From Luzula sylvatica (Eukaryota > Streptophyta > Magnoliopsida > Poales > Juncaceae): a stretch of DNA of 64,000 nt. Below are positions 1-9,400 of the stretch, in pieces. Numbering within the stretch: the first letter of the stretch is position 1; each line of letters begins with the position of its first letter. A model generated the notes under the pieces. It saw nothing but the letters and a program-made list of their open reading frames with translations, was not told where the DNA came from and did not search any database. The stretch is from the NCBI GenBank assembly GCA_946800325.1, contig OX326959.1:38368908-38432907 (forward strand), written 5' to 3'. The translations under genes and the position numbers were made by a program.

Positions 1-10
1 GTATTTTGCT

Positions 11-68
11 CATTTTAGAGAACTATTTTGGTCTTTTTCAGAAAAAATGATAATTGATATTTTTGAAG
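11..68 (+). repeat. Sub-unit A of the monomer (58 bp)
   Basis: First of three internally related segments. It starts with cattttagagaacta, which aligns loosely with the gtgttagacttca start of B and C. It then has a T run, a short c/g-containing centre, an A run (tttttcagaaaaaatg), a tail of the type at-att-gatatttttg, and ends in gaag. It is the most diverged of the three at its 5' end but aligns well through the T/A junction and tail. In other monomers the centre reads tttttcag, ttttttag, tttttgag or ctcttttag, and these readings mark monomer classes. Confidence 0.7.
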
Positions 69-125
69 GTGTTAGACTTCAGTTTTTTATTTTTTGGAAA
101 AAATTGGAAAAATTGAAATTTGTAT
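69..125 (+). repeat. Sub-unit B of the monomer (57 bp)
   Basis: It begins gtgttagacttca, matching 12 of 13 bases of the start of sub-unit C 57 bp downstream. It continues through a T run and an A run and ends in ggaaaaattgaaatttgtat. The tail has the same order of elements as the tails of A and C: A run, t/g spacer, A run, tga, then a short T-rich end. In many monomers the T/A junction is a perfect palindrome. Common variants at the junction are ttatgcaaaaaa, tttagcaaaaaa and tttttacaaaaaa. Confidence 0.75.
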
Positions 126-184
126 GTGTTAGTCTTCAATCACGGAATGTTTTGAGAAAATCATGAAAAATGAAGTATTTTGCT
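126..184 (+). repeat. Sub-unit C of the monomer (59 bp)
   Basis: It begins gtgttagtcttca, nearly identical to the start of B. It then carries the only regularly CpG-bearing segment of the monomer (tcacgg here), a T-run/A-run junction (ttttgagaaaa), a tail of catgaaaaatgaag, and tattttgct, which crosses into the next 174-bp unit as phased here. A, B and C sum to 58+57+59 = 174, so the satellite looks like a fixed trimer of an older unit of about 58 bp. Confidence 0.75.
143..144 (+). other. The near-unique CpG position of the monomer
   Basis: In this copy the only CpG is in tcacgg. Across the array the same position reads tcacgg, tcacga, tcccgg or taacga, all keeping the CpG, or tcaagg and tccagg, which lose it. 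Other CpGs are rare one-off changes, such as atatgcgttag near 3,780 and ttttcgaagg near 21,080. If the host methylates CpG, this gives roughly one methylatable site per nucleosome-length unit. Confidence 0.7.
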
Positions 185-261
185 CATTTTAGAGAACTAT
201 TTTGGTCTTTTTTAGAAAAATGATAATTGGTATTTATGAAGGTGTTAGACTTCAGTTTTTG

Positions 262-277
262 ATTTTTTGCAAAAAAT
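262..277. repeat. 16-bp perfect palindrome in sub-unit B (example copy)
   Basis: The sequence attttttgcaaaaaat is its own reverse complement over all 16 bases. It recurs at the same monomer position in a large fraction of copies across the window. Other copies break it with variants such as tttatgcaaaaaat or tttttacaaaaaat. Short dyads have been reported as enriched in centromeric satellites that lack CENP-B boxes. Any hairpin or cruciform here is inferred. Confidence 0.8.
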
Positions 278-1394
278 TGGAAAAATTGAAATTTGTATGT
301 GTTAGTCTTCAATCACGGATTTTTTTTGAGAAAATCATGAAAAATGAAGTATTTTGCTCATTTTAGAGAACTATTTTGTTCTTTTTTAGAAACTATGATA
401 ATTGATATTTTTGAAGGTGTTAGACTTCAGTTTTTGATTTTATGCAAAAAATAGGAAAAATAGAAATTTGTATGTGTTAGTCTTCAATCCCGGAGTTTTT
501 TGAGAAAGACATGAAAAAATGAAGTATTTTGCTCATTTTAGAGAACTACTTTGGTCTTTTTTAGAAAAAATGATAATTGATATTTTTGAAGGTGTTAGAC
601 TTCAGTTTTTGATTTTTTGCAAAAAATAGGAAAAATAGAAATTTGTATGTGTTAGTCTTCAATCACGAAGTTTTTTGAGAAAAACATTAAAAATGAAGTA
701 TTTTGCTTATTTTAGAGAACTATTTTGGACTCATTTAGAAAAAATTATAATTGATATTTTTTAAGGAGTTAGACTTCAGTTTTTGATTTTTTGCAAAAAA
801 ATGGAAAAATTCAAATTTGTATGTGTTAGTCTTCAATCACGGAATTTTTTGAGAAAAACATGAAAAATGAAGTATTTTGCTCATTTTAGAGAACTATTTT
901 GGTCTTTTTGACAAAAAATGATAATTGATATTTTTTAAGGTGTTAGGCTTCAGTTTTTGATTTTATGCAAAAAATAGGAAAAATAGAAATTTGTATGTGT
1001 TAGTCTTCAATCACGGAATTTTTTGAGACAATCATGAAAAATGAAGTATTTTGCTTATTTTAGAGAACTATTTTGGTCTTTTTCAGAGAAAATGATAATT
1101 GATATTTTTGAAGGTGTTAGGCTTCAGTTTTTTATTTTTTGCAAAAAATTGGAAAAATTGAAATTTGAATGTGTTAGTCTTCAATCACGGAATTTTTTGA
1201 GGAAAACATGAAAAATGAAGTATTTTGCTCATTTTAGAGAACTATTTTGGTCTTTTTCAGAAAAAATGATAATTGATATTTTTGAAGGTGTTAGACTTCA
1301 GTTTTTTATTTTTTGCAAAAAATTGGAAAAATTGAAATTTGTATGTGTTAGTCTTCAATCACGGAATTTTTTGAGAAAATCATGAAAAATGAAG

Positions 1395-2610
1395 TATTTT
1401 GCTCATTTTGGAGAACTATTTTGGACCCTTTTAGAAAAAATGATAATTGATATTTTTTAAGGTGTTAGACTTCAGTTTTTGATTTTTTGCAAAAAAAATG
1501 GAAAAATTGAAATTTGTATGTCTTAGTCTTCAATCACGGAATTTTTTGAGAAAAACATGAAAAATGAAGTATTTTGCTCATTTTAGAGAACTATTTTGGT
1601 CTTTTTCAGAAAAAATGATAATTAATATTTTTGAAGGTGTTAGGCTTCAGTTTTTTATTTTTTGCAAAAAATTGGAAAAATTGAAATTTGAATGTGTTAG
1701 TCCTCAATCACGGAATTTTTTGAGAAAAACATGAAAAATGAAGTATTTTGCTCATTTTAGAGAACTATTTTGGTCTTTTTCAGAAAAAATGATAATGGAT
1801 ATTTTTGAAGGTGTTAGATTTCAGTTTTTCATTTTTTGCAAAAAATAGGAAAAATTGAAATTTGTATGTGTTTGTCTTCAATCACGGAATTTTTTGAGAA
1901 AATCATGAAAAATGAAGTATTTTGCTCATTTTAGAGAACTATTTTGGACTCTTTTAGAAAAAATTATAATTGATATTTTTTAAGGTGTTAGACTTCAGTT
2001 TTTGATTTTTTGCAAAAAATAGGAAAAATTGAAATTTGTATGTGTTAGTCTTCAATCACGGAGTTTTTTGAGAAAAACATGAAAAATGAAGTATTTTGCT
2101 CATTTTGGAGAACTATTTTGGACCCTTTTAGAAAAAATGATAATTGATATTTTTTAAGGTGTTAGACTACAGTTTTTGACTTTTTCCAAAAAATGGAAAA
2201 ATTGAAATTTGTATGTGTTAGTCTTCAATCACGGAATTTTTTGAGAACAACATGAAAAATGAAGTATTTTGCTCATTTTAGAGAACTATTTTGGTCTTTT
2301 TCAGAAAAAATGATAATTGATATTTTTGAAGGTGTTAGGCTTCAGTTTTTTATTTTTTGCAAAAAATTAGAAAAATTGAAATTTGAATGTGTTAGTCTTC
2401 AATCACGGAATTTTTTGAGAAAAACATGAAAAATGAAGTATTTTGCTCATTTTAGAGAACTATTTTGGTCTTTTTCAGAAAAAATGATAATTGATATTTT
2501 TGAAGGTGTTAGACTTCAGTTTTTCATTTTTTGCAAAAAATTGGAAAAATTGAAATTTGTATGTGTTAGTCTTCAATCACGGAATTTTTTGAGAAAATCA
2601 TGAAAAATGA
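1395..2610 (+). repeat. 4-monomer repeat with about three monomers conserved
   Basis: A distinctive monomer with cattttggagaac and ggaccc occurs at ~1,400 and ~2,097 (offset 697). It is followed both times by a tcag / ggcttcag / gaatgtgttag monomer and by one with cagtttttcatttttt at ~1,823 and ~2,518 (offset 695). The fourth monomer of the second unit does not match the first unit (ggactc class in one, tttttgag class in the other), so only about three of the four monomers are shared. Confidence 0.6.
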
Positions 2611-3430
2611 AGTATTTTGCTCATTTTAGAGAATTATTTTGGTCTTTTTGAGAAAAATTGATAATTGATATTTTTGAAGGTGTTAGGCTTCAGTTTTTTA
2701 TTTTTTGCAAAAAATTGGAAAAATTGAAATTTGAATGTGTTAGTCTTCAATCACGGAATGTTTTGAGAAAAACATGAAAAATGAAGTATTTTGCTCATTT
2801 TAGAGAACTATTTTGGTCTTTTTGAGAAAAAATGATAATTCATATTTTTGAAGGTGTTAGGCTTCAGTTTTTTATTTTTTGCAAAAAATTGGAAAAATTG
2901 AAATTTGAATGTGTTAGTCTTCAATCACGGAATTTTTTGAGAAAAACATGAAAAATGAAGTATTTTGCTCATTTTAGAGAACTATTTTGGACTCTTTTAG
3001 AAAAAATTATAATTGATATTTTTTAAGGTGTTAGACTTCAGTTTTTGATTTTGTGCAAAAAATAGGAAAAATTGAAATTTATATGTGTTAGTCTTCAATC
3101 ACGTAATTTTTTTAGAAAATCATGAAAAATGAAGTATTTTGCTCATTTTAGAGAACTATTTTGGCCTTTTTTAGAAAAAATGATAATTGATATTTTTGAA
3201 GGTGTTAGACTTCAGTTTTTTATTTTTTGCAAAAAATTGGAAAAATTGAAATTTGTATGTGTTAGTCTTCAATCACAGAATTTTTTGAGAAAATCATGAA
3301 AATGAAGTATTTTGCTCATTTTAGAGAACTATTTTGGTTTTTTTCAGAAAAAATGATAATTGATATTTTTGAAGGTGTTAGGCTTCAGTTTTTTATTTTT
3401 TGCAAAAAATTGGAAAAATTGAAATTTGAA
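2610..3430 (+). repeat. Satellite monomers without a clear local HOR
   Basis: About five monomers of the same family. Two neighbouring copies carry the tttttgag and ggcttcag / gaatgtgttag combination, with starts near 2,611 and 2,786. One carries ggactc with tttttaagg and an unusual ttttgtgcaaaaaa at about 3,050. I see no unit here that repeats locally with high identity, and no non-satellite sequence. Confidence 0.6.
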
Positions 3431-6400
3431 TGTGTTAGTCTTCAATCACGGAATTTTTTGAGAAAAACATGAAAAATGAAGTATTTTGCTCATTTTAGAG
3501 AACTATTTTGGTCTTTTTCAGAAAAAATGATAATTGATATTTTTGAAGGTGTTAGACTTCAGTTTTTTATTTTTTGCAAAAAATATGAAAAATTGAAATT
3601 TGTATGTGTTAGTCTTCAATCACGGAATTTTTTGAGAAAATCATGAAAAATGAAGTATTTTGCTCTTTTTAGAGAACTATTTTGGTCTTTTTCAGAAAAA
3701 ATGATAATTGATATTTTTGAAGGTGTTAGACTTCAGTTTTTTATTTTTTGGAAAAAATTGGAAAAATTGAAATTTGTATGCGTTAGTCTTCAATCACGGA
3801 ATGTTTTGAGAAAATCATGAAAAATGAAGTATTTTGCTAATTTTTTAGAACTATTTTGGTCTTTTTTAGAAAAATGATAATTGATATTTTTGAAGGTGTT
3901 AGACTTCAGTTTTTGATTTTTTGTAAAAAATTGGAAAAATTGAAATTTGTATGTGTTAGTCTTCAATCACGGATTTTTTTGAGAAAATCATGAAAAATGA
4001 AGTATTTTGCTCATTTTAGAGAACTATTTTGGTCTTTTTTAGAAAATATGATAATTGATATTTTTGAAGGTGTTAGACTTCAGTTTTTGATTTTATGCAA
4101 AAAATAGGAAAAATAGAAATTTGTATGTGTTAGTCTTCAATCCCGGAGTTTTTTGAGAAAAACATGAAAAATGAAGTATTTTGCTCATTTTAGAGAACTA
4201 CTTTGGTCTTTTTTAGAAAAAATGATAATTGATATTTTTGAAGGTGTTAGACTTCCGTTTTTGATTTTTTGCAAAAAATAGGAAAAATAGAAATTTGTAT
4301 GTGTTAGTCTTCAATCACGAAGTTTTTTGAGAAAAACATTAAAAATGAAGTATTTTGCTTATTTTAGAGAACTATTTTGGACTCTTTTAGAAAAAATTAT
4401 AATTGATATTTTTTAAGGAGTTAGACTTCAGTTTTTGATTTTTTGCAAAAAAATGGAAAAATTCAAATTTGTATGTGTTAGTCTTCAATCACGGAATTTT
4501 TTGAGAAAAACATGAAAAATGAAGTATTTTGCTCATTTTAGAGAACTATTTTGGTCTTTTTGAGAAAAAATGATAATTGATATTTTTTAAGGTGTTATGC
4601 TTCAATTTTTGATTTTATGCAAAAAATAGGAAAAATAGAAATTTGTATGTGTTAGTCTTCAATCACGGAATTTTTTGAGAAAATCATGAAAAATGAAGTA
4701 TTTTGCTCATTTTAGAGAACTATTTTGGTCTTTTTCAGAAAAAATGATAATTGATATTTTTGAAGGTGTTAGGCTTCAGTTTTTTATTTTTTGCAAAAAA
4801 TTGGAAAAATAGAAATTTGAATGTGTTAGTCTTCAATCACGGAATTTTTTGAGAAAAACATGAAAAATGAAGTATTTTGCTCATTTTAGAGAACTATTTT
4901 GGTCTTTTTCAGAAAAAATGATAATTGATATTTTTGAAGGTGTTAGATTTCAGTTTTTTATTTTTTGCAAAAAATTGGAAAAATTGAAATTTGTATGTGT
5001 TAGTCTTCAATCACGGAATTTTTAGAGAAAATCATGAAAAATGAAATATTTTGTTCATTTTAGAGAACTATTTTGGTCTTTTTTAGAAAAAATGATAATT
5101 GATATTTTTGAAGGTGTTAGACTTCAGTTTTTGATTTTTTGTAAAAAATTGGAAAAATTGAAATTTGTATGTGTTAGTCTTCAATCAAGGAATTTTTTGA
5201 GAAAATCATGGAAAATGAAGTATTTTGCTCATTTTAGAGAACTATTTTGGTCCTTTTTAGAAAAAATGATAATTGATATTTTTGAAGGTGTTAGACTTCA
5301 GTTTTTGATTTTTTGCAAAAAATAGGAAAAATAGAAATTTGTATGTGTTAGTCTTCAATCACGGAATTTTTTGAGAAAAACATGAAAAATGAAGTATTTT
5401 GCTCATTTTAGAGAACTATTTTGACCTTTTTTAGAAAAAATGATAATTGATATTTTTGAAGGTGTTAGACTTCAGTTTTTGATTTTATGCAAAAAATACG
5501 AAAAATAGAAATTTGTATGTGTTAGTCTTCAATCACGAAGTTTTTTGAGAAAAACATGAAAAATGAAGTATTTTGCTCATTTTAGAGAACTATTTTGGTC
5601 TTTTTTAGAAAAAATGATAATTGATATTTTTGAAGGTGTTAGACTTCAGTTTTTGATTTTATGCAAAAAATAGGAAAAATAGAAATTTGTATGTGTTAGT
5701 CTTCAATCACGAAGTTTTTTGTGAAAAACATTAAAAATGAAGTATTTTGCTCATTTTAGAGAACTATTTTGGACTCTTTTAGAAAAAATTATAATTGATA
5801 TTTTTTAAGGTGTTAGACTTCAGTTTTTGATTTTTAGCAAAAAATAGGAAAAATTGAAATTTGTATGTGTTAGTCTTCAATCACGGAATTTTTTTAGAAA
5901 ATTATGTAAAATGAAGTATTTTACTCATTTTAGAGAACTATTTTGGCCTTTTTTAGAAAAATGATAATTGATATTTTTGAAGGTGTTAGACTTCAGGTTT
6001 TGATTTTTTGCAAAAAATAGGAAAAATAGAAATTTGTATGTGTTAATCTTCAATCACGGAATTCTTTGAGAAAATCAGGAAAAATGAAGTATTTTTCTCA
6101 TTTTAGAGAACTATTTTGGTCTTTTTTAGAAAAAATGATAATTGATATTTTTGAAGGTGTTAGACTTCAGTTTTTGATTTTTTGCAAAAAATAGGAAAAA
6201 TAGAAATTTGTATGTGTTAGTCTTCAATCACGAAGATTTTTGAGAAAAACATTAAAAATGAAGTATTTTGCTTATTTTAGAGAACTATTTTGGACTCTTT
6301 TAGAAAAAATTATAATTGATATTTTTTAAGGTGTTAGACTTCAGTTTTTGATTTTTTGCAAAAAAATGGAAAAATTGAAATTTGTATGTGTTAGTCTTCA

Positions 6401-9400
6401 ATCACGGAATGTTTTGAGAAAATCATGAAAAATGAAGTATTTTGCTCATTTTAGATAACTATTTTGGTATTTTTCAGAAAAAATGATAATTGATATTTTT
6501 TAAGGTGTTAGACTTCAGTTTTTTATTTTTTGCAAAAAATTGGAAAAATTGAAATTTGTATGTGTTAGTCTTCAATCACGGAATGTTTTGAGAAAATCAT
6601 GAAAAATGAAGTATTTTGCTCATTTTAGAGAACTATTTTGGTATTTTTTAGAAAAATGATAATTGATATTTTTGAAGGTGTTAGACTTCAGTTTTTTATT
6701 TTTTGCAAAAAATTGGAAAAATTGAAATTTGTATGTGTTAGTCTTCAATCACGGAATGTTTTGAGAAAATCATGAAAAATGAAGTATTTTGCTCATTTTA
6801 GAGAACTATTTTGGTCTTTTTTAGAAAAATGATAATTGATATTTTTGAAGGTGTTAGACTTCAGTTTTTGATTTTTTGCAAAAAATTGGAAATATTGAAA
6901 TTTGTATGTGTTAGTCTTCAATCACGGATTTTTTTGAGAAAATCATGAAAAATGAAGTATTTTGCTCATTTTAGAGAACTATTTTGGCCTTTTTTAGAAA
7001 AAATGATAATTGATATTTTTGAAGGTGTTAGACTTCAGTTTTTGATTTTATGCAAAAAATAGGAAAAATAGAAATTTGTATGTGTTAGTCTTCAATCCCG
7101 GAGTTTTTTGAGAAAAACATGAAAAATGAAGTATTTTGCCCATTTTAGAGAACTATTTTGGTCTTTTTTAGAAAAAATGATAATTGATATTTTTGTAGGT
7201 GTTAGACTTCAGTTTTTGATTTTTTGCAAAATAGGAAAAATAGAAATTTGTTTGTGTTAGTCTTCAATCACGAAGTTTTTTGTGAAAAACATTAAAAATG
7301 AAGTATTTTGCTCATTTTAGAGAACTATTTTGGACTCTTTTAGAAAAAATTATAATTGATATTTTTTAAGGAGTTAGACTTCAGTTTTTGATTTTTTGCA
7401 AAAAAATGGAAAAATTCAAATTTGTATGTGTTAGTCTTCAATCACGGAATTTTTTGAGAAAAACATGAAAAATGAAGTATTTTGCTCATTTTAGAGAACT
7501 ATTTTGGTCTTTTTGAGAAAAAATGATAATTGATATTTTTTAAGGTGTTATGCTTCAATTTTTGATTTTATGCAAAAAATAGGAAAAATAGAAATTTGTA
7601 TGTGTTAGTCTTCAATCACGGAATTTTTTGAGAAAATCATGAAAAATGAAGTATTTTGCTCATTTTAGAGAACTATTTTGGTCTTTTTCAGAAAAAATGA
7701 TAATTGATATTTTTGAAGGTGTTAGGCTTCAGTTTTTTATTTTTTGCAAAAAATTGGAAAAATTGAAATTTGAATGTGTTAGTCTTCAATCACGGAATTT
7801 TTTTAGAAAAACATGAAAAATGAAGTATTTTGCTCATTTTAGAGAACTATTTTGGTCTTTTTCAGAAAAAATGATAATTGATATTTTTGAAGGTGTTAGA
7901 CTTCAGTTTTTTATTTTTTGCAAAAAATATGAAAAATTGAAATTTGTATGTGTTAGTCTTCAATCACGGAATTTTTTGAGAAAATCATGAAAAATGAAGT
8001 ATTTTGCTCTTTTTAGAGAACTATTTTGGTCTTTTTCAGAAAAAATGATAATTGATATTTTTGAAGGTGTTAGACTTCAGTTTTTTATTTTTTGGAAAAA
8101 ATTGGAAAAATTGAAATTTGTATGCGTTAGTCTTCAATCACGGAATGTTTTGAGAAAATTATGAAAAATGAAGTATTTTGCTAATTTTTGAGAACTATTT
8201 TGGTCTTTTTTAGAAAAATGATAATTGATATTTTTGAAGGTGTTAGACTTCAGTTTTTGATTTTTTGTAAAAAATTGGAAAAATTGAAATTTGTATGTGT
8301 TAGTCTTCAATCACGGATTTTTTTGAGAAAATCATGAAAAAGGAAGTATTTTGCTCATTTTAGAGAACTATTTTGGTCTTTTTTAGAAAATATGATAATT
8401 GATATTTTTGAAGGTGTTAGACTTCAGTTTTTGATTTTATGCAAAAAATAGGAAAAATAGAAATTTGTATGTGTTAGTCTTCAATCCCGGAGTTTTTTGA
8501 GAAAAACATGAAAAATGAAGTATTTTGCTCATTTTAGAGAACTACTTTGGTCTTTTTTAGAAAAAATGATAATTGATATTTTTGAAGGTGTTAGACTTCA
8601 GTTTTTGATTTTTTGCAAAAAATAGGAAAAATAGAAATTTGTATGTGTTAGTCTTCAATCACGAAGTTTTTTGAGAAAAACATTAAAAATGAAGTATTTT
8701 GCTTATTTTAGAGAACTATTTTGGACTCTTTGAGAAAAAATTATAATTGATATTTTTTAAGGAGTTAGACTTCAGTTTTTGATTTTTTGCAAAAAAATGG
8801 AAAAATTCAAATTTGTATGTGTTAGTCTTCAATCACGGAATTTTTTGAGAAAAACATGAAAAATGAAGTATTTTGCTCATTTTAGAGAACTATTTTGGTC
8901 TTTTTGAGAAAAAATGATAATTGATATTTTTGAAGGTGTTAGGCTTCAGTTTTTTATTTTATGCAAAAAATAGGAAAAATAGAAATTTGTATGTGTTAGT
9001 CTTCAATCACGGAATTTTTTGAGAAAATCATGAAAAATGAAGTATTTTGCTCATTTTAGAGAACTATTTTGGTCTTTTTCAGAAAAAATGATAATTGATA
9101 TTTTTGAAGGTGTTAGGCTTCAGTTTTTTATTTTTTGCAAAAAATTGGAAAAATAGAAATTTGAATGTGTTAGTCTTCAATCACGGAATTTTTTGAGAAA
9201 AACATGAAAAATGAAGTATTTTGCTCATTTTAGAGAACTATTTTGGTCTTTTTCAGAAAAAATGATAATTGATATTTTTGAAGGTGTTAGATTTCAGTTT
9301 TTTATTTTTTGCAAAAAATTGGAAAAATTGAAATTTGTATGTGTTAGTCTTCAATCACGGAATTTTTAGAGAAAATCATGAAAAATGAAATATTTTGTTC

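Larger units (their letters stand above)
1..174 (+). repeat. Reference satellite monomer (first complete copy)
   Basis: This copy runs from gtattttgct to the base before the next gtattttgct at 175, so the unit is 174 bp. Landmarks in order are: ttttagagaactattttgg near 13; a T-run/A-run junction near 36-47; gataattgatatttttgaag at 49; gtgttagacttcag at 69; a second T/A junction near 83-102; gaaatttgtat near 115; gtgttagtcttcaatcacgg at 126; a third T/A junction near 150-160; and catgaaaaatgaa at the end. The phase is arbitrary, chosen because the window happens to begin there. This copy has ttttttggaaaaaa in the middle junction, where most monomers have gcaaaaaa. Confidence 0.95.
1..3654 (+). 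repeat. Array segment whose first 8 monomers recur 21 monomers downstream
   Basis: Bases 1-about 1,390 match about 3,655-5,040 at an offset of ~3,654 bp (21 x 174). Shared markers in order are: ttttttggaaaaaattgg, an aa(c/t)atgataatt variant, tcccggag, gaactactttgg, cttatttt with ggact, and a ttttttaagg monomer ending in ttttatgc. Small indels shift the offset by 1-2 bp. Divergence is clearly higher than in the later HORs, so this is an older duplication. Beyond ~1,390 the monomer order differs. Confidence 0.7.

Noticed and set aside
49..70. Promoter-like or polyadenylation-like AT-rich motifs
   Set aside because: Such motifs appear by chance at ~75% A+T and recur in every monomer. Nothing separates them from background, so no regulatory site is called.
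49..70. Second strong palindrome in sub-unit A (aaaaatgataattgatattttt)
   Set aside because: The arms aaaaat/attttt and the centre aatt pair, but six inner bases do not. It is only an imperfect dyad, expected at this composition.
126..150. CENP-B box (TTCG followed by ANNCGGG) in the tcccggag monomers
   Set aside because: The cttcaatcccggag stretch has CGG, but the required TTCG is absent and the spacing does not fit. TTCG-like sequence occurs only as a rare private change (ttttcgaagg near 21,080) with no CGGG after it.
5041..5325. Open reading frames of 83-125 codons on the + strand (also at 17,745, 20,523, 21,915, 23,479, 24,696, 25,913, 37,185, 38,261, 39,967, 41,043, 42,781, 44,346, 45,215, 46,781 and 47,302)
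   Set aside because: The 174-bp unit equals 58 codons, so a frame without a stop can cross monomers. All these products are one 58-residue phrase repeated, beginning MKYFAHFREL. They end at the same monomer features (aaaaatag, ggataaatag or a tga) and are lost with any one-base indel. There is no codon bias, no conserved domain and no coding context.
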